A stretch of DNA of 24,604 bases, from positions 1 to 24,604 of IMG/VR virus record IMGVR_UViG_3300029267_003426; one strand, written 5' to 3'. The position numbers and the translations under genes were made by a program. Shown here in pieces: positions 1 through 6,536 of the stretch (within the stretch, counting starts at the first letter, position 1; every line of letters begins with the position of its first letter). The stretch is from a virus. The notes beneath the pieces are model-generated. The model was not told where the DNA came from and searched no databases. It saw only the letters and a list, made by a program, of their open reading frames with translations.

Positions 1-686
1 CAGGAATCCAGAAGAGATATTTGCGGGGATGTTCAAAGAGAAGTCATGTCGAATTGGATCAAAAATTTGTTTGCGTCGATAAAAACTCAATTAAAGACGT
101 CATTAACCCCATTAAAGTCACCTTTAACCGGATTAAAGGCGACGATAACACCACAAAGGAAAGTAAAGTAAAGGAAAGTAAAGTAAAGGAAAGTAAAAAA
201 GAAAAAAACACCGGCGATAAATCGCCGGATTCACATTCTAAGAATAAAAAACCCACAAAAAAGAACTATGCTCCTTCAGTCAACATGACCGAAGAAGAAC
301 ACCAAAAACTCATTGACAAATACGGTCCCGATCAAACTCAGCGAATGATCGAGAAGCTTTCAAACTACAAAGAAGCAACGGGGAAAAGGTATAAATCGGA
401 TTATAGGGCGATACTGAATTGGGTCGTTGAAGCATTAGGAGTAACGGAAATCACTGATAAACCCGATCTCACGGAACGATGGGTCAAAGTGGATGTTTTT
501 GCAGGGGGATCGATCAAGTGTGAATGTGGTGGCCCGATCCACCACTTTCAGCAATATATCGGATCAGCACCAACGGGCAAAAACGAGTTACGGTGTGGTA
601 AATGCGAAAAGCGATACAACCCTCCTCCGATCACCGAGGATCAGAAACGGGCAGTTAAGGAAATGAAAATAAAGAGCGTGGATTAA
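1..686 (+). CDS. Phage replication initiator/replisome organizer, 5'-truncated by window edge
   Basis: The frame is already open at base 3 and reads G-I-Q-K-R-Y before a TTG at 21, so the gene almost certainly starts upstream and the visible 221+ residues are its C-terminal part. The middle is a low-complexity Lys/Glu/Ser linker with KESKV repeats. It is followed by a helical domain containing KLIDKYGPDQTQRMIEKL and YKSDYRAILNWV, the pattern of the C-terminal DnaD-like region of phage replication proteins. Near the end there is a zinc-ribbon-like CECGG...CGKC pair. The family role would be origin recognition and helicase loading. The coding sequence contains two sets of direct repeats (90-199) that could be the replication origin itself. 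The gene is AT-rich compared with the structural genes. Family assignment is inferred from motifs; the expected N-terminal winged helix is outside the window. Confidence 0.7.
   Translation, partial: GIQKRYLRGCSKRSHVELDQKFVCVDKNSIKDVINPIKVTFNRIKGDDNTTKESKVKESKVKESKKEKNTGDKSPDSHSKNKKPTKKNYAPSVNMTEEEHQKLIDKYGPDQTQRMIEKLSNYKEATGKRYKSDYRAILNWVVEALGVTEITDKPDLTERWVKVDVFAGGSIKCECGGPIHHFQQYIGSAPTGKNELRCGKCEKRYNPPPITEDQKRAVKEMKIKSVD
90..152 (+). repeat. Three 21-bp degenerate direct repeats (iteron-like)
   Basis: Three back-to-back 21-bp units start at 90, 111 and 132. Each begins with ATTAAAG, and each has a second conserved block (ATTAACCCC, TTTAACCGG, ATAACACC) 12 bases in. Spacing is exactly 21 bp, which is two helical turns. 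The units lie inside the replication gene, where phage iteron origins often sit, as in lambda O. Confidence 0.6.
155..199 (+). repeat. Three 15-bp direct repeats in the replication gene
   Basis: The 15-mer AAAGGAAAGTAAAGT occurs at 155-169 and 170-184 and again with its last two bases changed at 185-199. It encodes KESKV repeats in the linker. It directly follows the 21-bp repeat set, making a purine/A-rich tract that could act as the AT-rich unwinding part of an origin, or could simply be a microsatellite in a flexible linker. Confidence 0.6.
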
Positions 687-705
687 AGCAAGGGAAGGAG
701 AGATC

Positions 706-897
706 ATGATAAAAATCAACATTCCGGGGAAACCGAGGTCTGTGAACCATCTCTACCGCAACGGAGTCGATCGGAAGGGCCGACCAAGGCGGTACCTGAC
801 AACCGATGGTAAGGCCTGGAAGAAAGCAGTGGCGGCATGCTGCTTAGAGCAGTGTGGTAGAGGGGAGAGAGCATGGCATGGACCGAAAATGAGATAA
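706..897 (+). CDS. rusA: RusA-type Holliday junction resolvase, N-terminal fragment
   Basis: The 63-residue product begins MIKINIPGKPRSVNHLYRNG and continues RRYLTTDGKAWKKAVA, the conserved N-terminus of RusA-family crossover junction endonucleases (P-x-SVNH-x-Y, then YLT..g..W). Intact RusA proteins are about 120 residues and carry their catalytic aspartates in the part missing here. The sequence loses family resemblance at about residue 50 (CGRGERAWHGPKMR), just where the downstream endonuclease gene begins at 873. A strong ribosome binding site (GGAAGGAG, 693-700) precedes the ATG. Judging by the lost Asp residues, the fragment should be inactive as a resolvase. It is best read as a gene cut by insertion of a mobile endonuclease, although a functional short form cannot be excluded. 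Confidence 0.65.
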   Translation: MIKINIPGKPRSVNHLYRNGVDRKGRPRRYLTTDGKAWKKAVAACCLEQCGRGERAWHGPKMR

Positions 898-1772
898 GAT
901 TTTTAAAAAAACATTATTCAGAAAAAGGGAAAATGTGGTGTGCTGAAAGATTGGGAAAGCGGGAAGGTCAGGTAAGAATGAAGGCTTCCCGAATGGGCAT
1001 AAAGCTGAATCGACATTCTGAATTTTACGAAGAGGCGAGGAAGCGGGCCGGTTTGAAACTGAAAGGAAGAAAAAGGCCAGAACATTCAAAGCTGATGAAA
1101 GAATACATTGCTGCTGGCCGCCTTCCACACATATTTAACAAAACGCCAGAAACACTAAGAAAAATGTCCATCGGAAAAAGGGAAAGCATAAAAAGGCTGG
1201 GGCATCCAAGAGGGTTCTTGGGTCATCAACATGCAGATAAGGCAAAAATGGAGATTTCGAAAAAAGCCAAAAGGATGTGGAGTGATCCAGGCGCAGTTGT
1301 GAACAGTGATGAACATAGACAAAAGTGTTCTGACGCCATGTTTTTAAATGTGCATTCTGGGAAAATAAACAAAATAAACATCTATTCAAGGGGTTGGTCT
1401 GGTTGGTGGGAAAATGGAGAAAAAAGATATTTTATGAGAAGTAAATGGGAATATAATTATGCCTGGTACCTCGATTTCCTAAAAAGACATAACGAAATAT
1501 TGGACTGGGAATACGAAGCCGACACGTTTTGGTTTTTGGAAATCAAGAGAGGCGTGAGAAGCTATACGCCGGATTTTAAAATATACACCAAGAACGATGG
1601 CGTAGAATACCACGAAGTTAAGGGGTACATGGATGCTAAAAGCAAAACAAAACTTGCCAGAATGAAAAAATATTATCCAAGCGTAAAATTGGTTGTTATT
1701 GACAAAGAAAGGTATCGTGAAATTATGAAAAGCCGGAGATTGTTTTTAAAAACAAGGTCTACCCATGGATAA
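873..1772 (+). CDS. Putative homing endonuclease, HTH + NUMOD3-like + PD-(D/E)XK
   Basis: The 299-residue protein has three parts. Residues 2-44 (WTENEIRFLKKHY...KASRMGIKL) look like the small helix-turn-helix found at the N-terminus of many phage homing endonucleases. Residues about 65-140 contain basic repeats of NUMOD3 type (GRKRPEHSKL, TPETLRKMSIGKR, ADKAKMEISKKAKR), a DNA-contact module. Residues 187-280 form a PD-(D/E)XK nuclease core: R189-S-x-x-E193, Y231-T-P-D234-F, then E248-V-K250-G. The gene is conspicuously AT-rich (AAA, ATA, AGA codons) beside GC-rich terminase genes, a sign of transfer. It starts inside the truncated rusA frame and its stop overlaps the small-terminase start by 8 bp, so it occupies the position of the missing rusA 3' half. 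The ATG at 873 is preceded by GAGGGGAGAG. Activity and target site are unknown. Confidence 0.65.
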   Translation: MAWTENEIRFLKKHYSEKGKMWCAERLGKREGQVRMKASRMGIKLNRHSEFYEEARKRAGLKLKGRKRPEHSKLMKEYIAAGRLPHIFNKTPETLRKMSIGKRESIKRLGHPRGFLGHQHADKAKMEISKKAKRMWSDPGAVVNSDEHRQKCSDAMFLNVHSGKINKINIYSRGWSGWWENGEKRYFMRSKWEYNYAWYLDFLKRHNEILDWEYEADTFWFLEIKRGVRSYTPDFKIYTKNDGVEYHEVKGYMDAKSKTKLARMKKYYPSVKLVVIDKERYREIMKSRRLFLKTRSTHG

Positions 1773-2382
1773 AACATCAAATGACACGGCAGCACCCGGG
1801 AGCCAGCCGCTCAAAACGGGGAAAAGAGAGGCATTCTGCCAGGAATACCTCAAGGATTGGAACCAGGCCCAGGCAGCGATCAGGGCGGGATACTCCGAGA
1901 GGACAGCCAAGGAACAAGGATGTCGTCTGTTAACGTTTGTTAACGTTCGATTACGAGTCGATTTCCTCGCAGAACAGATCGCAAAGCGCAACAAGATCGA
2001 GCAAGATGATATAGTCCAAGAACTTAGCGCCATCGGCTTCTCGAACATCCTGGATTACATCGATCCGATTGATCGGGAAGTGCACTGGACCCGGGGAAAA
2101 GGCAAGAATGAACGTGTGGCCACGGTGTTTTTAGCCGGCGTGAAAATGAAGGATTTCGAGCACATTCCACCCAAGATCAAGCGTAAGATTTTCGCAGCTG
2201 TTCAGACCGTGAGAGAGACACAGTACGGCGTGGAGTTCAGGCTGTACGATAAGCTGGGCGCCCTGGACAAGCTGGGCCAGTATTTCAACATGTGGAAGGG
2301 AGAAAGCAGCGGCGCCGAAGGGGAGACGCCCAAATCTCCGGAAGAGATGCGGAAAGAGCTCGGGATCGAGGGTGATGAATGA
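1765..2382 (+). CDS. terS: Terminase small subunit
   Basis: This 205-residue protein carries the signature of the Terminase_2 small-subunit family in residues 18-65: REAFCQEYLKDWNQAQAAI, then RAGYSERTAKEQGCRLL. That region is the helix-turn-helix that recognises the packaging site. The middle is helical and the tail is acidic (KSPEEMRKELGIEGDE), as expected for contact with the large subunit. The small subunit binds phage DNA at pac or cos and recruits the large terminase. The start codon overlaps the end of the endonuclease gene by 8 bp, and the stop overlaps the next ORF as ATGA. Length is normal for the family. Within it, GTTAACGTT is repeated with a 10-bp period at 1929-1947. Confidence 0.9.
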   Translation: MDKTSNDTAAPGSQPLKTGKREAFCQEYLKDWNQAQAAIRAGYSERTAKEQGCRLLTFVNVRLRVDFLAEQIAKRNKIEQDDIVQELSAIGFSNILDYIDPIDREVHWTRGKGKNERVATVFLAGVKMKDFEHIPPKIKRKIFAAVQTVRETQYGVEFRLYDKLGALDKLGQYFNMWKGESSGAEGETPKSPEEMRKELGIEGDE

Positions 2383-2564
2383 TTATTAGGTACGCCTGGA
2401 GACACGATATCTCATTTGTGCTTGAGCCGAGAGATGCCCATAACGATATCCTGTATCTACATCAAAACCTTGAGGAGTTTTGGGATGCTTTCGACTTCAT
2501 GGGCATTGATTGGTATGAAGGCGAGGACGACTTAATAGGAGACGAGGTCGTTGTTCGTACCTAA
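2379..2564 (+). CDS. Small hypothetical protein between terminase subunits
   Basis: A 61-residue acidic ORF (MIIRYAWRHDISFVLEPRDA...FMGIDWYEGEDDLIGD). Its ATG overlaps the small-terminase stop in an ATGA junction, and its end overlaps the large-terminase start by 14 bp. That arrangement suggests translational coupling. No family is recognised. Phage genomes often carry a tiny gene here, but the function is unknown, and it could also be a chance ORF filling the gap between the two subunits. Confidence 0.55.
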   Translation: MIIRYAWRHDISFVLEPRDAHNDILYLHQNLEEFWDAFDFMGIDWYEGEDDLIGDEVVVRT

Positions 2565-4200
2565 GCTTGCACAACTCAACCTGCAGGATAAGTACCGGCT
2601 CCTTTTACGGATGCGCAAGGAGCCTTTCGCTTTCTTCCTTCCCAACCGTCCACAGGCTGACTTCATCCGTGCGGTGGGTATCCATGTACCGGACACGCGG
2701 ATTTTCCTGATGACCTCGGGCAACGGCACAGGCAAGACGACGGCCACGATCAACATGATCGCCAACATCGTGTACGGGCCCGTCAACATCTTCAACAACA
2801 TCCGCGACGTTCAGACCGGGGAAGTTTTCTCCGGTTTTTTCGATTGTCCTCTGTACAAGTCCTTCCCCCGCGACTGGCCGCACAACATCTGGTACGTGTC
2901 TAACAAGGACTCGCTCAAGGAGATCTGGAAAGAGTTTCTGAACTGGATTCCCGCCAGGTCGATGAATTACTCGAAAGACGGCAAGACGTACGTGTCCGAG
3001 GTCTTTTTCAAGGGCACGGACTGGCGCCTGTCGTTCAAGACCGTGGACCAGGACGTCAAGACGTTCGAGACGGCCAACGTGTCCATCGTGATCTTCGACG
3101 AGCCTCCGCCCCAGGCCATGTTCAGAGCTGCCATTTCCCGACTGAGAAAGGGCGGTATCATCATCATACCGGCCACGCCCCTGTTCTCTGCAGCCTGGTT
3201 CGTGGATGATATCATCGATCGCATGTCCGAGGATAAGGACAAGTACCATCAGACCGTGTCGGTGTGGGAGAACTGCATCGAGACGTCGGGCCAGTGGGAC
3301 CTGGGCAGGTTCGGCGTGCATCCCAAGGGATGTCTGCACAAGTCGGATATAACATTCATGGTTAAGAACTTCGATCCTGACGAACGGGAGGCCAGGGAGA
3401 ACGGAAAGTTCCAGTATCTCTCCGGCCTGGTCTACAAGACATACGGCTCGAAAAGGCATTTCGTCAAGCTGATACATCCCCACGATACCAGGCAGTACGT
3501 GTACCAGTTCGTCCTGGATCCTCACGACAGAAGACCGCCGGCTGCGATCTGGATACGCATCGATCGCTGGAACAGGAAGCGGGTGATCAGGGAGTGGCCG
3601 TCGATCTACGACTCGGCCTACCAGGGCAGGATGTTCAAGGACATCAAGAGCTCCGATCCTTACGTGCTGGAAGATTTTGTCCGGTTCTGGATCGAAATTG
3701 AAGAAGGATTGAAGATACCGAAAGACCGGATTCAGGCGATCATCGATCCAAACTTCGGGAAGAAGCCCAACAGCGTGTCAGGGCTGATGATCTACGAGGA
3801 GTATGAGAAGGAATTTCGAAGGCAGAAACGGCCCCGATCGTTCATCGTCGATGCCATCGACGACCTGGCCACGGGTCACGCGGTTGTCAAGGAATGGCTC
3901 AAACCCACTAAGGACGGAGACTATCCTTTTCTTGTCGATCACATCTGCCATAACGTGGACTGGGGCATGAGGAACTACTCATACGAGCCGGAGCCCACGG
4001 GAAAACTGGCAGAAAAGAAAGACCTTGCCCGAAAGGTTCGGGAGATCGGCAAGGACTTTCCCGATCTGGTACGCTATGGCTGCGTGGTGGAGTGCCGGTG
4101 GCGTCCGCTTCCTCCACTTGCAGAAGAAGGGAGAGACGATTACGGCTATGGGGGCCGGGAAACAGTGCCGCCAAGAGGAAAAGGGGCGGGCTTTGCTTGA
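2551..4200 (+). CDS. terL: Terminase large subunit (packaging ATPase/nuclease)
   Basis: The 549-residue product has the two-domain layout of TerL. In the ATPase domain, GNGTGKTT (residues 57-64) is the Walker A loop, SIVIFDEPPP (178-187) the Walker B with D183 and catalytic E184, and IPATPL (206-211) the coupling motif. The nuclease domain follows: FVLDPHDRRPPA (about 320-331), IIDPNFG (397-403) and FIVDAIDD (431-438) supply the acidic residues of an RNase H-like fold. It powers DNA translocation into the prohead at the portal and makes the cuts. The proposed start is a TTG at 2551 with AGGAG about 9 bases upstream. The last 30 residues (EEGRDDYGYGGRETVPPRGK...) are unusually Gly/Arg-rich and unlike typical TerL ends, so a late frameshift is possible. 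Confidence 0.9.
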   Translation: MFVPKLAQLNLQDKYRLLLRMRKEPFAFFLPNRPQADFIRAVGIHVPDTRIFLMTSGNGTGKTTATINMIANIVYGPVNIFNNIRDVQTGEVFSGFFDCPLYKSFPRDWPHNIWYVSNKDSLKEIWKEFLNWIPARSMNYSKDGKTYVSEVFFKGTDWRLSFKTVDQDVKTFETANVSIVIFDEPPPQAMFRAAISRLRKGGIIIIPATPLFSAAWFVDDIIDRMSEDKDKYHQTVSVWENCIETSGQWDLGRFGVHPKGCLHKSDITFMVKNFDPDEREARENGKFQYLSGLVYKTYGSKRHFVKLIHPHDTRQYVYQFVLDPHDRRPPAAIWIRIDRWNRKRVIREWPSIYDSAYQGRMFKDIKSSDPYVLEDFVRFWIEIEEGLKIPKDRIQAIIDPNFGKKPNSVSGLMIYEEYEKEFRRQKRPRSFIVDAIDDLATGHAVVKEWLKPTKDGDYPFLVDHICHNVDWGMRNYSYEPEPTGKLAEKKDLARKVREIGKDFPDLVRYGCVVECRWRPLPPLAEEGRDDYGYGGRETVPPRGKGAGFA

Positions 4201-4246
4201 AAAAAGCAGGTAAAGTGGGTTTTTCGATCAAAAAAAGCAGGTAAAA
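4201..4246 (+). repeat. Two 15-bp direct repeats after terL
   Basis: AAAAAAGCAGGTAAA occurs at 4201-4215 and 4232-4246, with a 31-bp period (about three helical turns). It lies immediately after the terL stop and before two Shine-Dalgarno-like AAGGAGG elements (4249 and 4259 regions) ahead of the next gene. It may be a protein-binding pair or the trace of a small duplication. Confidence 0.5.
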
Positions 4247-4269
4247 AAGGAGGTTTTTAAGGAGGCGAG

Positions 4270-4539
4270 ATGACATTTCCACTTAACACAGATCAGCCCT
4301 ATGTGCCCTTGACGCTCGTTCCAAGAGGGAAATATATTAGAATCAAGGCTAAGTCAGGTGATGGCAGTAAAAATGGGGCAATTGCAATTACAAGGGGATA
4401 TTGCCGTAATAAGGAAAATCGAAGGTGGTACGGGTGGAGAGAGGTTAAGTTTGCCGATGGGCCCAGAAAGGGTGAAGTCATCGAAATTTACCCACTGGCA
4501 ATGGTTCGTTTGGTTGAAAAGGAGGAGAAAGACACATGA
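4270..4539 (+). CDS. Hypothetical small basic/beta protein
   Basis: An 89-residue product starting MTFPLNTDQPYVPLTLVPRG. It alternates short hydrophobic strands with basic loops (YIRIKAKSGDGSKNGAIAI, RRWYGWREVKFADGPRKGEV), as in small beta-barrel proteins. No family is recognised. GGAGG lies four to five bases before the ATG, and a second AAGGAGG sits about 15 bases further upstream. Its stop overlaps the start of the next ORF as ATGA. It heads the AT-rich cargo region between terL and the portal, which is not part of the core packaging module. Confidence 0.65.
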   Translation: MTFPLNTDQPYVPLTLVPRGKYIRIKAKSGDGSKNGAIAITRGYCRNKENRRWYGWREVKFADGPRKGEVIEIYPLAMVRLVEKEEKDT

Positions 4540-4784
4540 TCCACATCGAAAAATATAAAAGCGAGGACGGCTTATTTAGGACCTTTGGAATATACTGTCA
4601 GAGCAAATTTGTCGTAGAGTTTCGAGCAAATTTTGAGGGAATAGCTGGGGGGTTCACTGTTTGCCGAAGCGGATATGGAGAGGTGACTGCCGAGGTGTTT
4701 GTATTATTTTTTACTGCAAGGGTTACTGTGTTTCTTCCCAGGCGGATAAAGATTTGGTTATCACGTGCAAGGAGGTCGAAATGA
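4536..4784 (+). CDS. Hypothetical protein coupled to both neighbours
   Basis: An 82-residue ORF (MIHIEKYKSEDGLFRTFGIY...VEFRANFEGIAGGFTVCRSG). It overlaps the upstream gene by 4 bp (ATGA at 4536), and its TGA overlaps the ATG of the next gene (4781). An AAAAGGAGG ribosome binding site at about 4517-4525 supports the start. The second half (VFVLFFTARVTVFLPRRIKIWLSRARR) contains a hydrophobic stretch followed by basic residues and could be a membrane anchor. No family is recognised. The two coupling overlaps are the main reason to accept it. Confidence 0.5.
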   Translation: MIHIEKYKSEDGLFRTFGIYCQSKFVVEFRANFEGIAGGFTVCRSGYGEVTAEVFVLFFTARVTVFLPRRIKIWLSRARRSK

Positions 4785-5608
4785 AACGCTTAACAATCAC
4801 GGTTTTAACAATCTTGCTGAATGTGTCCTGCTTGGCCCAGCCCAAGACAATCCTTCCTGGTAACACCAATCTCATTGAGGTGTTATGGTATCACACAGGC
4901 CTGGACCAGGACGGCCAGCCTGAGCAGCTGCTAATCTTCAACGTGTGGGTAGACAGCGTGCTGATGCGCCAGAAGGGGGTGAACGTCCAGGAGATGGCTG
5001 CAGGGCAGCTCAACGCATTCTCTGTGGACATCTACAAATCCGAGCTGCCCGATTCGTTCGTCACATGGATCACGGTAGAGGACGCATCGGGGAACACGGC
5101 CTCATCCGACTCCCTGGTCGTGGTGTTCCGAAGCGAGCCCATCCCGCCAGTGTTCGGCAAGGTGACATGGGATCACGCCAGGATGCAGGGATTCTGCAAG
5201 GGGCCGAACCTGGTGTCCGATGAGGAGCAGACGGTTCGGCTGATCTCCAAGCAGGGGTGGGACCTCCAGGATAAGGGCCGGCTGGAAATTCCTCTTGCCA
5301 TGCCTACGGGCACGTACAGCATCCGGATCATCGGGTCGGAGACCGGAGCGCCGTGCATGCTGGTGCTGGAATTGGGTATGCGCCGGAAGATTTGGAAGTG
5401 GGACGAGCAGCCCTACGTGGCCGGACAGAAGGTGAATATCTGGCGTGAGTGCCAGGTCGACCTGGACGTGCTGGAGGGCCATCACGTGCTCCGGATTTAT
5501 CCGGACGGTCTGACGTCGGCGTTGCGATCGGTGGTCGTGGAGCAGCTGGGCGTGGACGGCGTGGCCCCGGAGAGTGTATCGGATTTTATCTGGCGGAGGA
5601 AGGGGTAA
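4781..5608 (+). CDS. Exported protein with Fn3-like and carbohydrate-binding-like domains
   Basis: The 275-residue product starts MKRLTITVLTILLNVSCLAQ, a Sec signal peptide: two basic residues, a hydrophobic core, then either cleavage near LAQ or an atypical lipobox at C17. The ATG at 4781 is chosen because GGAGG stands six bases before it and because a longer in-frame reading would bury the signal. Residues about 25-125 resemble a fibronectin-III/Ig-like domain (ITVEDASGNTASSDSLVVVF). Residues about 165-265 alternate strands as in jelly-roll carbohydrate-binding modules (MPTGTYSIRIIG, LEGHHVLRIYPDG). It sits between terL and portal and overlaps its upstream neighbour, so it is probably a moron gene acting at the host envelope. 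Surface modification or blocking of superinfection is possible, but nothing in the sequence decides this. Confidence 0.6.
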   Translation: MKRLTITVLTILLNVSCLAQPKTILPGNTNLIEVLWYHTGLDQDGQPEQLLIFNVWVDSVLMRQKGVNVQEMAAGQLNAFSVDIYKSELPDSFVTWITVEDASGNTASSDSLVVVFRSEPIPPVFGKVTWDHARMQGFCKGPNLVSDEEQTVRLISKQGWDLQDKGRLEIPLAMPTGTYSIRIIGSETGAPCMLVLELGMRRKIWKWDEQPYVAGQKVNIWRECQVDLDVLEGHHVLRIYPDGLTSALRSVVVEQLGVDGVAPESVSDFIWRRKG

Positions 5609-5627
5609 TAATCGATAGGAGTGCATT

Positions 5628-5813
5628 ATGCCTAAGTTTTTAATCGCTGGCACTTTTGACGGAAACAAGAAATACTGGAATGGATGCGGATGGACGGACG
5701 ACCGATCGACCGCAGAGCGTTGCAGTGAACAGGAGGCCAGGGACAAGCTGGCCCGGATGAAGAAAGAGGGCATGGTCAGCGTGAGGATTGAACGACTGGA
5801 GAAAAAATGTTAG
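5628..5813 (+). CDS. Small hypothetical protein
   Basis: A 61-residue protein, MPKFLIAGTFDGNKKYWNGC and onward, preceded by ATAGGAG at a good distance. It looks like a short beta-beta-alpha protein: two N-terminal strands, a GWTDD turn, then a helix rich in Glu, Arg and Lys (CSEQEARDKLARMKKEG). Small phage proteins with this look are common, but no function is recognised. Its stop overlaps the next ORF by 7 bp. Confidence 0.65.
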   Translation: MPKFLIAGTFDGNKKYWNGCGWTDDRSTAERCSEQEARDKLARMKKEGMVSVRIERLEKKC

Positions 5814-6055
5814 TGGATTTCGCTCGACGCTCAATGGCGGTCTGGATAGGCCGATTACTTGTGGATATTGGTTGGACGCGTAGACTATGTCTGTTAGAGG
5901 CGCACTTACTCACATACGACCAGGATTTTGTGCGTTTACTTATTTTTAGGACGTTAAACCTTTCTTTGATTATCTATTGGGAGCGAAAGGATGCCTATAA
6001 AAATTATCCCTTCTTTGTAGACGAAGAAGAATGGAGGTACCGGTATGAAAATTAA
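5807..6055 (+). CDS. Hypothetical small protein
   Basis: An 82-residue ORF, MLVDFARRSMAVWIGRLLVD and onward, with amphipathic and hydrophobic stretches (LLIFRTLNLSLIIYW) and an acidic/aromatic end (FFVDEEEWRYRYEN). It overlaps both neighbours (7 bp upstream, 11 bp downstream) and has only a weak GGAG site. No family is recognised. Its base composition is AT-rich like the surrounding cargo genes. It is the least certain member of the cluster. Confidence 0.45.
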   Translation: MLVDFARRSMAVWIGRLLVDIGWTRRLCLLEAHLLTYDQDFVRLLIFRTLNLSLIIYWERKDAYKNYPFFVDEEEWRYRYEN

Positions 6056-6299
6056 AGAACGCATCATTTACCTGGATAAATTCTCGGGCGCCGGCAAGAG
6101 CAGATACTTCCTGCTGGCGCGTCTTTTCGATCAGAAGAACAATAAGATCGCGAGTGGCACCGTTGAGATTCCCCGAAGGAAGCTTACGCGGTTCGAAAAA
6201 CGACGTTACCGGAAAAAGGCCGTTGCTCTGATCGAGGGCTATCTTTCCAAATGCGTTTCGTTTTACGAAGCGCAAACAGAGAAGGCCCAGAAAGGATAA
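6045..6299 (+). CDS. Hypothetical small basic protein
   Basis: The 84-residue product begins MKIKERIIYLDKFSGAGKSR and has a highly basic centre (RRKLTRFEKRRYRKKAVALI). Its pattern of strands followed by a basic helix fits a small nucleic-acid-binding protein, but no family can be named. A GGAGG stands about seven bases before the ATG. It overlaps the preceding ORF by 11 bp and is followed five bases later by the zinc-ribbon gene. Confidence 0.6.
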   Translation: MKIKERIIYLDKFSGAGKSRYFLLARLFDQKNNKIASGTVEIPRRKLTRFEKRRYRKKAVALIEGYLSKCVSFYEAQTEKAQKG

Positions 6300-6304
6300 G
6301 CACC

Positions 6305-6484
6305 ATGAAGTGTGCCAGGTGTGGCTCTGAAAGGTCGAGGGTCATCAGAACGAAAAGAATCTACGATGGCTATGCGATCAGGCGCCATAGGGAATGCCTG
6401 AAATGCGGCCGGATATGGTTGACCACAGAACGCGAGGAGACACGACATTATGCCGATTTATCCGACTTAAACGATCAAAAATAA
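6305..6484 (+). CDS. NrdR-type zinc-ribbon miniprotein
   Basis: This 59-residue protein has paired CxxC motifs (C3-x-x-C6 and C31-x-x-C34) in the arrangement of the N-terminal zinc ribbon of NrdR, including the RRHRECLKCGRIWLTTE stretch that mirrors the NrdR signature RRRRECxxCgxRFTTxE. NrdR represses ribonucleotide reductase genes and also has an ATP-cone domain, which is absent here. The product could therefore bind DNA without nucleotide sensing, or interfere with the host regulator by mimicry. The ATG at 6305 follows AAAGGA at suitable spacing. It is the last gene before the regulatory gap upstream of the portal, so it could act on the palindromes there, although that is only a guess from position. 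Confidence 0.6.
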   Translation: MKCARCGSERSRVIRTKRIYDGYAIRRHRECLKCGRIWLTTEREETRHYADLSDLNDQK

Positions 6485-6490
6485 AAAAAA

Positions 6491-6534
6491 GTGCTATATG
6501 TGCACATTTTGAAAAAAAAGTGCTATATATGCAC
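6491..6534 (+). promoter_or_regulatory. Twin GTGC-N7-GCAC motifs, candidate operators
   Basis: GTGCTATATGTGCAC (6491-6505) and GTGCTATATATGCAC (6520-6534) share the outer GTGC...GCAC dyad, an AT-rich centre and a preceding run of eight A residues. Their centres are 29 bp apart. The reverse complement of a third partial copy (GCTATATGT, shared with the first) lies at 6556-6564. They sit just upstream of a TTGACT box and the portal gene, which is where a repressor or activator pair would be expected. Confidence 0.55.
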
Positions 6535-6536
6535 CA

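Noticed and set aside
155-199. Repeat array as a CRISPR
   Set aside because: Units are contiguous with no spacers and lie in a coding frame.
4025-4213. 62-residue overlapping + ORF at the end of terL
   Set aside because: No ribosome binding site and atypical composition; noted only because terL may end in this frame if there is an indel.
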